DNA of 64,000 nt from Psoroptes ovis (taxonomy: Eukaryota; Arthropoda; Arachnida; Sarcoptiformes; Psoroptidae), in contig PQWQ01000004.1 of NCBI GenBank assembly GCA_002943765.1, positions 4,278,001 through 4,342,000 of the forward strand, in the 5' to 3' direction. Shown piece after piece: positions 25,701 through 39,239 of this stretch (position 1 is the stretch's first letter; every line of letters begins with the position of its first letter). Made by a program: the position numbers and the translations under genes. The notes under the pieces are model-generated. The model ran no database searches and was not told where the DNA came from. It saw only the letters and a program-made list of their open reading frames with translations.

Positions 25701-28700
25701 TTTTTATTTTCCGTAAATTTAGCTTTTGTCCTCGCTAATATCTTATTTTTTAAAAACATTACTGTGTTATCAAATGAAATTGTCATACAAAAATTGCCAA
25801 CAATCCTACTAGATTAACTACTATTATTATTATTATTATTATTATCATCATCAAAAAATTGTTTTTGATTTGTGTGTAATGTGAAGGTGAATCACACACA
25901 CACAGCAACAACAATGTTGATCAAAGAAAAATGTAGTGTAGATTTCATGTTTATTGTGGTGGCAATTCTCCCTTCTTTTTTTCTTTGACAAAATTTTTTT
26001 AATTGTCTAAGAATAGTTCGAGGAATTCAAGCTATTTCTTCAATAAAAAATGAAAGAAAAAACAAATTTGATCATTTGTCAAAGAGACATTTACCAAGAT
26101 TTAAATGATTATGATTCAAATTGAACCAGGATTGTTTTTTTCTCTTATGTTCATTTCTTGATAATTGTCACAAAATTTGATAATATCATTTATTCGATCG
26201 AATCAAATAAGTATCGATCAGTAATCCAGCTATTTTTTTTTTGAATTTATTTTTCGGTAAAACTTGGTACCATTGATGAACCTTAAACTTTTTTTTTCTT
26301 CTTGTCACATTGTTCACTACAAAATAATCTTTCTCAAATTTTCCTCCTTTTATAATTTCAAATCTAAATTCGAATATCAACACACACAATTATCGAAAGT
26401 ATTTAAATACCGAACTGAAAAAAATTACACTTTATTTATTTTTTTTTTTTTTTTTTGGTCCAATCGGTCCAATTATTTTCGATGATTTGTTGCTAAGATA
26501 CTTTATATATCGGCAATTACTTTCTTCAGTGATTTTCATTCGGAGAATTGTTTGTAGCGGAAAAAACATCTTTGATGTGAAAAAAAATGTCACAGATATT
26601 TCCAAATATTTGTGGTCAATCCCGTAACATTCACATATTTATATAAATGTCATGGGCACGTATCACGAAGAAATTGCACACAAAAAAAATGAATTATGGA
26701 AGAGAATTTTTTTCGTTTTCTTTTCATCAATGAATAATAATAATAGTAAATAATCAAAATTTATGAATGAATAAACAACCAAAAATAAATAATAGAATTT
26801 TCATTCTCGCTGTATTATTTGAATTGAATATAAAATATTCAATAATGATAATGGATTAAAAAACATAATGTCAAATTATTTTCTTGTAAATAAACAAATA
26901 TTTTGGCAATAAACCACACAAAAAAACAAAATTTGTCATAGCAAATTTAAACAATTTATAATCACCCTACAACAACAACGAAACAACGGCTAACATGACA
27001 TCAAAAAAAAATAAATTTGCATATATTTAGTAAATAATAATAATAATTTATACAAAATAAAATTGAATATTTTTGTACGAAAAAAAAAAAAAAAATAAAA
27101 ATCAAAAAATCAAATTACATTAAAAATTTTACATGAAAATATATGCATGTATAATGCTCTGACAAAAAAAAATTCGTCACTTGGTACTGGCATTTTGATG
27201 ATAAATTATTGCCCGAAAAAAAATAGATGCACAGAGAATTGGTAATGGTCAAAATTTTCAAATTGCCATGGAGCTATTGGTGAATAATGTAAAATATTTG
27301 AACGTTAGTTCTTTTGTTTTTTTAATACTTGAATGTGTATTTGTTTGGTATTTAAGTCATTCAATACATTGGCTCAAGAAAAATTGAAAGGAAAATCGAA
27401 AACAAAATAAACAAATTATTATTCAATCAATAAACAATTTAAATAAATAAATAAATAAATAATTTCACATTCATATTGTTATTCATATATTTTTATTTTT
27501 TTGGCAATTTCAATGAAACTAATAATAATAATGGTAATACATTTCAACAAATGACATTTCAACCGATTTGTCGTTTTTTTTCCGAAGCTAAACTAAGAAA
27601 AATCATCATTAATTTTGCTTATTTTTTTCTACATTTTCCAAATGTGATTTTGTCGATTTTCGAAAGGAATAAATTGGATAAATCTGAGTAAAAGAAAAAA
27701 ACAAAAAACAAATGACCTTTCATTATATTCCTCTTCTTAAACATATAAAAATGGTCCAAATCATTTCTCATTAAATAAATATAAATGGTAATAATAATAA
27801 ATTTGAAATCAATAAACACGTTCAACAAAAAATAACAATAACAACGATATCAAAGTGGCAGTTCGGAAAGAATCAATTTTCGACCAATGGAAAAAAAAGA
27901 AACAGACCAATTCAATTTGATTTATAATGGTTTTCACTTTTGTTTATTTGTTATTCGATCATTATATTATTTAACTGTGATTATTGTGTGACTATTTTTA
28001 ATATAACACAGTCCCGTTTTCTAAAAGTGTCTTGAAACAAGAAAAAAAAACCGAAAAAATGGCTGACAAAAAAAAATAAATAAAACAAATTACAGTTTAA
28101 TTTAGTAGCCTCATATCTACAATGGAAACTAACGAAAAAAATAAATAAATAGATTGTGTGATTACACTTCGAATACAATAAAAATACAAATGGAAATAAA
28201 ATAAGTTATCATGATTCAAAATTGCAAATCGATCATTCAAACTGAAATAAATATTGAACCCGAAAAAAATAAAATAAAAAGACAACATTTTGTTAAAGCA
28301 AAAAAAAAAAAGGTTTTTTTTTATTTAATTTTCAAATTAAATAATTTAAAAAATAAATAAAAAATACACAAAAAAATTTCTAAAATTTTCACATTGAAAT
28401 AATGATTATTTTTTGAATAAAAAAAATTACCGATGTCTTAGATTGTAGTCCAAGTCCATAAATGTGAATAGGGTTTGTTCAATTTGTCCAAGAAAAAATC
28501 AAAATTCATCTGAAAATATTTTTGTGTTTGCTGCTCGGGAGAAAAAAATGGGAAAAATGAAAATATTATTTTGGATAATTATGAAATTTTTAAATTTTGA
28601 AATTTTCAACAAATGTGTATCAATCATTTTCATTTTGAAATTTTTTTTTAAATAATGCTATAGCCTTGTAAATTATTTGAAAAAAATGAAATTTTTTTTT

Positions 28701-28831
28701 ATCGTAAAATTTTATGAATTTGTTTTCTTGAACATTATTGACCTTGCAAATTTAATGATGTTCAAGTGAATACACAGAGATACAGAGAAAATGGTTGAAA
28801 TATAACTATGATTTAGGCCAATAATTGCAAT

Positions 28832-31800
28832 TTAAAAAATTAGATAAAATAAAAAAAAATACAAACCTTTATAACCATAAAGACGAATTTGATCAGGTAA
28901 ACAATATTTAACATCTTTGATTGATAATAAATTTGGTCGATGAAATTGATGCTGCCGATGTTGATCATTATCATCGATATTATCATTCAAATCATAATTG
29001 AAATTATCATTATTCGGTTCAAAATCATTATTAAAATTATTTGAATTAATTAATGATGCTTTGATGCCATTTTTATTTGGATCCAAATTAACATCATTAT
29101 GAACATAATCTATTCGATCATCATCATCATCATCATTAATATCATTATGATCATCTTTATTTCTTTTCAATTTAATGCGTTTATCATTACTATGATTGTG
29201 ATTTTTCTCAAAAATTTCATTATTTAAATTCAATTCAAGGTTCATATTAGCGAAATAATTTTTATAATCAATTTGATCATTTAAATTGATCTTATTATCC
29301 ATTATATTATTGCTATTATTGGTTCTTTTTTCATCCTTATCATTATAATCAATATTGTTTTGATTATTATTATTTTCCATATAATAATCATCAAAATGAT
29401 TCATTATTTGCCGTTTTACATGGTGAACAAATTTATTTTGCTTAATTGTTGCGGATTCAAAAGTGTTTGGAATTTTTATATGAATGAATGAAAAAAAATA
29501 TTTGAATGAATGAATTAGAAAAATAATTAAACCAAATTATTTATTATATGAAAAAAAATCAAAAGATTTTAATGGAATTTTTTTTTGCTATGGAATAACA
29601 AAACACAGTAGCTCGAACAATGAAAGGAGTGAAAAAATTAGAAAAAAAAATTAAAATTTCACACTTTTATCAATTGAAAAAGCAAAGCAAAAAACTAATT
29701 TTCTAAGCAATTAAATCTTTAATCTAAATAGAAATCTTTTCAAAGCAAGCTCTGAAAATGATAATCAAAAATTTCATTCACAAAAATTTTCTCGTTTCAT
29801 TTTGTTTTATTTTGTCATTTGTTTCTTCGGAAAAATTAATGATAAAAATTACAATCTGATAATAATTACAATTACAATTTTGAAAGGAATTTTTTTTTCT
29901 TTTCTTTTCACAAACATTTCTCTCTTGATTACATTTTGAATGTATATAATGACTAACCAAAACAATATCAAAAAAATCATTTCACGTATCATTTAATTGG
30001 AACTTGATTTGTGATGTTTTCGGTGAACAAAAAAATAAAAAAAAATAAAAAATAAATGAATAACGCTATTATATAACTATTCTATTGTTTTATTTGATTA
30101 TTTAGTTTTTTTTCCATTTGTACTCAAATTGTTTTTGGTAAATTTGAATGGCAACTAAAATGTCGAAAATATCATGTGTATCAGACAAAATGAATGGATG
30201 AGGAAATAAATAAACCAAGAATGAAAAATTATAACAAAAATATCATTTGTTAGAAATCTTAGATTATGGAAAGGATTAAAACAAAAATAAAAAAAAATTA
30301 TTGGAATATTCATCAGTATGAATACTTTTCTTCTTCTATTCAAATTAATTATTAAGATTTTTTAATTAAATCATTTCTTTTTAAGATTATTCATGACAAT
30401 CAATTAAAATTTTGCGCGCAAACATATGAACATATGTGCATAATCGAATGCAAATTTAATTATTACTCCTACAAGCTAGATATCTTTTAAAAGCATTTTG
30501 TGTTCTGTGTTAATTCAGGCACAAATTCAGGGTAATATGAATATATTCACAAAATATTATCGAGTCAAAAAAAAATTTTTTCTTTGATATTTACCTGTTG
30601 ATTTGTTAATTTATTCATTTTATTATTATTTGAATTTTTCACATTTCGTTTTGTTCTTTTATGATTATTATTATTATTATTATCATTGATTATTTTATAA
30701 TTTTCATTAATAATATTACAACGTAACAAACGTTTATTTTGTTGTTGTGTTGGACGAAAATTATCTTGATGTCCATCGCCTTTCAATGAATGTCTTAACA
30801 TATGAAATTGATATGATGATAAATAGATTGGATTATTCAATATTACCCATTGTACTGTTTCATAACAGGATGGCTGTGTTAATGAGCCTTCATACGTGAT
30901 ATAATGTTTCCATGATGATGGTAATAAATCCAATATGCTCAATGATTCGATCGGATAAGATAAACCACGTTTTGTTATATTCTTAAGCAAATTAGTTATC
31001 AATTTTAAACCTGCATTCGATTGCTGCTGTTGTTGCGATTGTTGTGATGAATGTGGTTGATTTTGATGTTGTTGCTGTTGTGTTTGTTGTTGTTGTGGAT
31101 GACCATTTATGACGACTATGAATATTGATATTGCAATCAATCCATTCGGTTCACGTTTAGCTTCAGACCAATTTGAATATAATTGTGAATTATATGCATA
31201 TAATTGTAATTCACCTGGAAAACGTTTACCATCGATCGTATGTTCAGATCCACGATCATTTTCACGTCCAAAATGTAATGTTATGTTTGATATTGTATAT
31301 TGATAACTAAACGGACCATCACTGATAATTACATGTTTATCATTTGTCAATGATGATAGTGTTTGTGATGTTGATTGCTTAATCGAATTTTGATGATGAT
31401 GATGTGCATGTTGTTGTTGTTGTTGATGATGATGATTATTATTATCGATCATGAATGAAATGCCACGTCCCGTATTAATCAAATGACCACGTATATAATC
31501 ACCAGTGATTTTTATCGGCTCTAAATAAGGATCATATAATAATTTGGATGTATCAATATCAATCGGCGATTGTCGTTGGCCTTTACTACAGTGAGACCAT
31601 TTAGGATTCAAACGGCCCCAAAAATCTGGTCCTGTGTATAAACAAATACATGGAAAAATATTTTCATATTTTTCGAATGATTATAATATTGAATTACAAA
31701 CAATCTTCATAGAACTTGTAATTATTTGACTATAAATTTTTAGTCATATTCAATATCAATCGATAATTATATTTTGATTATTATGATTCAGATCCACTTC

Positions 31801-33248
31801 AAAATTAATATTTGTTCGTGTCGGTGTATATTATTCAATATATTAAATAAATAAAATAATTAAAATTATTATTATGATTAACACCTGTAATTTCATTTCT
31901 CTCATTTTTTTGACTTGAATAATTCAATTCATATTGAAAAAAAAATCAATAAGCATTCATTAATTATTTATTAGTTCATATATTTCAAAAACAAGCAAGA
32001 TAGAGACAGAGTGATGATACAAAAATGTCAATGTATGTGTCTACACACCAATAATAATTATGACGGAAGTTTTTTCGACTATTTTTTCAATTGAAAAATA
32101 CTAATTTTTTCGCAGGTATTTTGTATTACAAAATATAATAATAATTATCATCCAAGCATCATCTTCAAACTTCAATCACGAGATTAGCCTGATGATGATG
32201 ATGATGATTATGTGAATGATTTCAAATCAAATGTTATCATTCATTCATTCACATTTCACTTGATTATTATTGTGATTATTCTTATTTTAATCCAGAAAAA
32301 ATGAATGAAATTTCTTTGTTTTCGAATCTTTAAATCATCAAAGAAAATTTTAAAATTTAAAAAAAAAATTCAAAACCATTGACCTTTTTTATTTTGTTCA
32401 TTTTCATTCTCCTCGACTGAAAAAAACAATATCAATCATCATTCGTGATAATCAGTGACCAACAACAACAGCAGAAAAATGTATGAAAATCAATGTCAAT
32501 CAGTTGAAATTTATATCGTTGCTGCGGTGGCGGCTCTCAAAATTTTCGTGCATTTTTTTTCGGGCTAAATGCATTCAATATTTGATTGATGGAAAATTTA
32601 TTAATTGGATCTACGGAAATTTTTCACATCAATTAAATGTAATAATAATATTTTATAATGAAAAATTTATATCAAATTAAATTTTAGATTTTTGAAAATT
32701 TTGAAAATTTCAAATTATGTATTTCTTTCATATTTCTATTCATATGTTTTTTCCCTCTACATGATCATTTTTTCTATTTTTCATGATCGTGATTTTAATC
32801 AGCTCCAAACAATCACAACAACTGCAAACAACATTTATCGAATAGATAATCATTGCATATGGCCTAATGCCTTTAGCCAGCAAACAATTTGAACAATTGT
32901 GAATATCTAAATAATTTTTGAATAAATCAAGATTTGATTCATTCATTCGTTCGTTCGTTATTGTTGTCTAAATGGCCGAAGACAATGAAAAATTATTTTT
33001 TTTTTCAAAAATAGTTCGTGTAGTAAAATAGTAGAGTCGAAAAGATCTTATGAATTTTATCGAGTTTTAGAATTTTTAAACAATTATTTAGAAATTATTC
33101 AATACGCTTTGGCTTTTGAAAAAAAATTTAGAATGCATAACTTACCAGAAATTCCTTCATATGTCCACCATGATTCCCAATCGGCACGTGTAAACGGTAC
33201 GATTATAATGATTATGCAGGAAAATATTGCTAGAATTTTATTCAGCAT
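28832..33248 (-). CDS. CA10: Carbonic anhydrase-related protein, CA10/CA11 type (catalytically dead, secreted)
   Basis: Exon 1 (33248-33146) encodes a signal peptide and then ADWESWWTYEGISG. Exon 2 (31631-30595) begins PDFWGRLNPKWSHCSKGQ and carries nearly the whole CA fold. Exon 3 (29440 downward) is an Asn/Asp-rich tail. Two of the three zinc ligands are lost: the usual H-x-H pair reads TLHFG and the third site reads GELQL, as in vertebrate CA10/CA11. The disulfide cysteines (HCSKGQRQSP, QPSCYETVQW) and the DNFRP block are kept. CA10/CA11 are secreted neurexin ligands without enzyme activity; that role here is inferred. Poly-His and poly-Gln loops interrupt the fold. The 3' end is uncertain: read-through stops at 28832 (~582 residues), or a GT at 28866 splices to an acceptor ending at 28510. 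Confidence 0.85.
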
Positions 33249-33516
33249 TTTTGTCTCGAAAATTTCTCAAATCGTAACGAATTCAAACATAAATCATAAA
33301 AATTGAATTCACACTATTTTAAGGGGTATTTCTGGCGCTGAAAAATTTTTATTTCAAAGAATATGGCCAATAATAATCGCTTGTCATTATTGTTATTAAA
33401 TGATTTGATTGTTATATTTCACTGCATTTGATTCGTTCATTGTTTCTCAATAATAATGATAATAATTATTATTAAAATGATATCAGTATCATTCTTTTTC
33501 TCAAATAATTTGCTTG

Positions 33517-33535
33517 AAAATGGCGCCGCCATTTT
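33517..33535. promoter_or_regulatory. Inverted pair of AAAATGGCG sites upstream of the CA10-like gene
   Basis: AAAATGGCG (33517-33525), one base, then CGCCATTTT (33527-33535) lie about 270 bp upstream of the ATG at 33248. The stretch is unusually GC-rich for the region, and another GGCGCC sits nearby at about 33588. It resembles paired YY1-type sites; function is inferred. Confidence 0.4.
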
Positions 33536-33549
33536 TTCAATTGAAAGCG

Positions 33550-36500
33550 CATGATTAGTTTGAACATATTTCATTTGCTTGTTTTTTTGGCGCCCAATTC
33601 GTTACATTGCCATTTCAACCTGAGGAATTTTTTCCATGTATTCTACATGGAGTATTTTCTCCGCCTTAAGAATTTCGGTACTAAGCAAGAATAATAATAT
33701 AATAGAAACCAATCAAAATGAATGGCTTTTTTATTGGCTCCCTTTTTTTCGGTTATGTGATGTATCGAAATCAAAACCAAAAGAATTCATACAACAAAAC
33801 CAAGTAATGTGCAAAAACTTGATTCCAATTTTTTTTAAATTCTTGTTTAAAATAAATGAAATTTAAATTTTTTCCAAAACAATTCCATTAATTAACTAGA
33901 AACATTGTTTTTTTCCTGTACACAAATTTTAATACATAATTAATCAGCAATACTAACCAGCGGAAAAATACAAAAAATTTCAAGTACGAAAAAAAACCAA
34001 ATTTCAAAACAAAAAGGGTTCGAGGTTAATTTTGAAATGTGCGAAGCGAAATTCCATTATGACACCACCAAGCACCGGTCATACATCCGAGAATAGAAAT
34101 TTATTTTCAACTGGAAAAATTTAATTTATTTTCAAATGTAAAATTTCATATCATGGAAATACCATGGAAAATAATATGTAGGAATAAATATGAATTTATG
34201 AACATGAAATAAACAGAAAACAATGTGTCATATAATTACAAAATTTTTTCTATTTATTTTGGTCAGATAATTTTTTTTTTTTATCAACAAAAGTGTTGAA
34301 ATAGAAATCCAATTTCAAGTGTTGGTAGAAAATGGCAAAAATTTTTCCGTTCGCTGTTAAACATTGAAGCAAATAGCTCTGAAACAGTAGTAGTTGTTTG
34401 AAAAAAAGTCATCAAAGTTATTATTTGTATAATCAATCATTTGGACAAATGAAAAAATAAAAAATAAAAATAATTATATCAATTGCAATGTATCGATGAT
34501 ATAAATGCTCGAGTATTAATTTTTCATAGTTTTAAAAAGTCGAACAACATTGAAAATGTGAAAAAATGGAATTGTGAAATAATTACTATCATTTTTCAAC
34601 AAACATCATTATAATTATTGTTATCACCACCAACATCAATATATATTATCAAATAGAATGGTACGAAAAAAAATAATTACAAATCAAACACACATCATAA
34701 TAATAACTGTTAATCGATTTATGAAACTTACGGTAAAATAAAATAAAATATTGAAACATCCACTTGAAACATTTAAATAATTATAATTGTGTGTATTTAT
34801 CGCCAAACAAAGGTCCAAAGATTTTGTTTCATAAAAAAATATTGGAAATTATTTTGGAAAATTGGAAAATTCTTTTTGTTTTGTTTTTCGGAGATTTACA
34901 TCATTGAAAAAATCGAAAAATATCAAATGAAATTGTCGTAAATCTTTTAATAACATTTTGATGTTCAACGGAATATGAACACCATTTGATTTGATTTGAT
35001 TTTTTTTTTGGAACTTTACGTGTATTGAATGGAGCTTGACTCTGTCCCCAATCCCGAAAAAGGCTATAAATTCGTGCCATTCCCAGGCAATTCTTTCTCG
35101 CTCACACTATCTGTGCTGCACTATCTAAGTACACTATCATCTTGGTTGGATATCAAAAAAAGAAAAAAAAATTGATTTGATTTGATTTAATTTTTTTTTC
35201 ATATTATAAATTTCAATTGATTTTAGCTCATTGAACATCATTTATTATTGGAATCATTGAAATCAAAATTTGAAATCATTACGAATGTTTTAAATGTGAA
35301 TTAAAGTTTTTTTTTCTTTTGCTCTATTTGTGCAGCAATGAATATTAACTTTTTCTTTGTATTTGTATTTGAAACGATAATAAATTTCACTTTTTGTTTC
35401 ACTGATTGAAAAATTGGAAATTGAAAAAAAAATTTTGAACCAGAAAATAACCATAATAATAATAATAAAAATTATAATAATAATAATAATGATATCAATT
35501 GTGTAAAAACTAATCAAAAATAATCAAAATGTCCTCCTCATCGAACAACAACAACAATATCTCCACATCATTAGATGAGACATACATACACACATACACA
35601 CACATACGCATCACTATTGAAAAATAAAGAAAATTGATTAAATTGAAAATTGAATGCCTCATCGAATTGAATGTGTATTTATGAATTGAATTTTCATTAT
35701 TATGATTATAACCATTATTATCATTCAAAATCATTTTTCGAGAATATATTTGATTGTATTTTTTTGAATAATAATAATCATAATGATTGTAATTGAAATG
35801 AAAATGTTTTTAAAATGCAACAACAACAACATCATCAATACACAAAAACAATTGTATATGTGAAACAACAATTTTATATTTCAACAAATGAAAATAATGA
35901 TAATAATAAATAATTTCACAATCGGTACTAATCTTTTGAAATCGGATTTTAAGCAAAAAAAAATTGTTGTTGTTGTATTCGTTGTTCGATTGTTGTTGTT
36001 GTTGTTCTATTGTTTTCCATCACACACATAAAGAAATTAGCTAAATCAAAAATATTTTATCATCATTCAATAAGTAAAAACTTAGAAATATATATTTGAA
36101 TTCATGATTTGTGTTTGGCCAATGTGTAACATCTCAATTGTTTTTCCCTCGAAATTTTACCAAGTAAATTTTTTCTCGAAGAATTTCGATCTAAAAACAA
36201 ATTTCCAAATTCATTTATGATTCAATTATAAATGTACAAATTTCAATTAATAAATTCAAATACATAATCAGAAGATCTGAGAAAATGGAAAAATATTGCC
36301 ATATTTTTTTTCAATTTTTGAGAATTTTGGCTCTCTCCGCGAACACATTTAAATACAAACACACTTACACACACATACACTAATAACATGTCACAGAAAA
36401 AAAATTTATTAACTTTTCAAAATCGATCGATCAATTTTTATTTATTTTTATTTTATTATTTTCATTCGACATCGATCGATTTTGTTTCAGATATCCATAA

Positions 36501-38640
36501 CATATCAATAATAATAATAATAATGATGATGATGATGGTGATACGAGCTACAAAACACCCACCAATTGAAAAAATGAAAAAAAAATCGATTCAAGTTCTT
36601 TTTTTTCACAAATATTTTTCGACCCTTAGTTTCATTGTTTTTTTTTTTCTTCTTCGAAAAGGTGTAAGTTTTTTTTGTATATGAACTTTATTCTAAGATT
36701 TTCAGTTATATTTTGTGTGTTGAAGAAACACTGAAAGTAATAATAATTTACTTATATGAGAGACCAAATAAGACTAATGAAACATTACATTTTTAATGCA
36801 ATTTTACAAGTCAAACAAAAAAATGAAAATTTAATATTTAAAAAATTTTTCAAAAATAATTGAAAATAAAAGTTTTTCTTTTCCATAAATCTTAGACGAA
36901 TTAAACCAATATCAAAATAACTAAACTAAAAGCCAATAATTTTGACAGCTGGTGAATTTGTTGTTGAATGTTTAAATGTTTTTTTTGTTATTCTTTTCTT
37001 TTTTCGTTTCGTTTTGTTTCTGTATCATTCATATGAATTTAGTAAAAATAAAAATAAAAAATAAATAAATAATCGACTGAAGATAAATACAAATACGATA
37101 CCAGCTTAGATTTTCATTGAAATGTTGATCCAACTTGGCCAAAAAAAAAAGAAAAAAATTTAAAATATTTTTCACAAAATTTGGAAAATTGTTACAAATC
37201 CAGCGAAACAAATTCTGTACTCAAAACAATTATCGACAATGAAATAATTTCATCAAAGTTTTACCATAGAAAAAAAGAGGAAACAATTCAAAAAAAAATT
37301 GATTTGCCGCTTAATTTTCTTCAGCATTAATTCGTTACGATTATTCACTTAAAAATTGTACATTTGATTCAATTGAATTCAATTGATTTTTTCCTTTGAT
37401 TCAAAGACTAAACGAAAAGAAAAAAAAATACGCACAGTTCTGCATATTTTCAAACGATTTTGCAGGCTAAAACGCAATTCGCAAACCAAAAATATAATAA
37501 ATGCCCTCATAGACATGGATTTTTTTCTCTCCATTCTCTTAAATAAATCTAGAATGAAACCAGCTGGCGTTTTTTTTTTCCTTTATTCTGGCGTATTGTG
37601 TGGCATACATTCAATCCTATTTTTTTTCTTTACAATAGAATCTCAGATTCAATCCCAATTCTCTGATTTTTCATTGGATTTTTTCCATTTGGCCCATTCT
37701 ATGCGTATTGGTACAAATCTCATTGGCATAGATTTCAAATTTTGGAATTTTAGAATTTCAGAAAATTATTCTCGGGCCTAATTCATTTAAATTGAGCTTC
37801 AACATATATATCTCTCTCATTATTAATTGTGTTCGTTTGATTTGAAATTTTTTTTTCAAAAAAAAAAATTGTTTCATCTACCACTTGAAAATAGTTTATA
37901 CAAAAATAATTGAATATTTTCATTTTACTCTCCAAATTCAAAAAAATATATTTTGGTGAAATTAGATTAAACACGAACCCGAGAAAAATAATAAGAAAAA
38001 AAAATCGTATTACAATGTACGTGATTTAACATAATTATCTTTTCATTCATTCAATTTGTTTTTGTTTTCGGTTGAATTTATTTCAAATAAACATCTTGAC
38101 ACATTTTAAACAATGAAGGAATGATTGAACCAACAATGGAAAAAAAGCCGCATCAATAAAATTTTGAAAAAAACAATATCGTATTACATATAATCGATTG
38201 ATGTCTTTTTTTGTTTTTTCTTATGGTTAGAAAGTAATTTTCAAAGTCACATGACGGCGAATATTTTCCAAATAAAAAGTGTCGTCAATTCTTTTTTTAT
38301 ATTTAATTCGTTCGAAGAAAATGTGGCTAAAACGAAATTCCTTGAATAACATGCATAATAATAATAATAATAATAGTGATTATTAAATCATCATTATTAT
38401 TATCATTTGTGTTTATCAAAATCAATAATTCATTTTACGAAATATATGATCATGTTTTGAAAATATTTGCAAAAAAAAATTCTGTATTAGACAAGCAAAT
38501 TATAAATTTGATATATTTGGCAAGTATATGAAAAAATATATACCGATTAACATAAATGTAACTAAATTATTGTCAAGAATTCCAACATTTTCCTATTCGT
38601 ATTACTTCTGTTTTTTTTCATTCAGAATCAACAACAGATG
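33550..38640. other. Gene-poor AT-rich stretch
   Basis: No supported gene. A small GC-rich patch with a TATA box sits at 35040-35150. A 132-codon plus frame at 37383-37781 has unremarkable low-complexity content and no recognisable domain, so it is not called. Confidence 0.45.
35040..35150 (+). promoter_or_regulatory. Orphan TATA-containing patch with three CACTATC repeats
   Basis: GGCTATAAATTCG (TATAAA at 35065-35070) is followed by CACTATCT at 35105-35112, CACTATCT at 35119-35126 and CACTATCA at 35132-35139. Base composition is distinctly richer in GC than the flanks. It could be a promoter or a solo-LTR remnant; no coding exon follows that I can support. Confidence 0.3.
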
Positions 38641-38850
38641 CGATTAATAGCTGATGGAATGGAATTTTTTCCTCTCTTTCTCTCTCTGCCCTTTACTCGT
38701 TATTCAATATCAAAATATTTTAGTATTCAAGTAAAAATTTTCTGTTCATTTATGCAAATGGTCAAAAAAAATCATAACAAGAATAGTCGAATGAAAATAA
38801 TGATAATAATCGATTGTTAGATAAATATTTCACATTGATATCGGATAGAT

Positions 38851-38885
38851 AGATCGATCGATTAAATCGAATAAACGATCGATCT
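38851..38885. repeat. Inverted repeat of AGATCGATCG upstream of ASNSD1
   Basis: AGATCGATCG (38851-38860) and CGATCGATCT (38876-38885) are separated by 15 bp and lie about 355 bp before the ASNSD1 start codon. The ATCGAT cores resemble DREF-type sites of insects; that is inference. Confidence 0.5.
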
Positions 38886-39132
38886 CGATTTCAATAAATT
38901 ATCTGTTATTGTCATTTCTAACAAATAGTTTGTTGTTTATATATTTTGCATTTTAAAGCAATGAACAAAGAAAAAGTAAAAATATTTAAGGGTTAAAGCT
39001 TGTTCAACATATTTGTTCATGTTTATTGTGATGTCTATTAAAAGTTTATGTCTGTATTTGAATCATTTTATCGACAAGCAAATATTTTTATTTCAAACTT
39101 TGAATCGACAAATTTTTTTTTTGTTGGCTGAA

Positions 39133-39150
39133 CAGATGGCGTATATAAAA
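39133..39150 (+). promoter_or_regulatory. ASNSD1 promoter: CAGATGGCG followed by a TATATAAA box
   Basis: CAGATGGCG at 39133-39141 directly abuts TATATAAA at 39142-39149, about 90 bp before the ATG at 39240. The AGATGGC core matches elements before the genes at 2083 and 3698. Confidence 0.45.
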
Positions 39151-39239
39151 GTGTTTACATTCGACGATTTAATGTTGAAAACACGTGGTCAATCAGTCAA
39201 AAAAAAAAATAATTTGATTTTTTTTGTCAAATCAAAAAA

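Larger units (their letters stand above)
11870..28400. other. Large gene desert, about 16.5 kb
   Basis: The sequence is very AT-rich, with long T and A runs, AAT/ATT/ATG triplet and AAAT tetramer repeats, and no supported coding exon. The longest frame (20318-20842, plus) is mostly ATT/GAT repeat read as poly-Ile and poly-Asp. Undetected short exons of the gene ending near 28.5 kb, regulatory DNA or non-coding RNA genes could be present. A 24-bp perfect palindrome lies at 13727-13750. Confidence 0.5.

Noticed and set aside
28430..28509. Exon-like segment on the minus strand reading MDLDYNLRHR before a GT
   Set aside because: Good splice signals flank it, but no frame is open through the whole segment in the phase needed by the upstream CA10-like exon, except as a three-residue terminal exon.
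37383..37781. 132-codon plus-strand frame
   Set aside because: Long for the region, but Phe-rich, without a recognisable domain, and with poly-T tracts coding the Phe runs.
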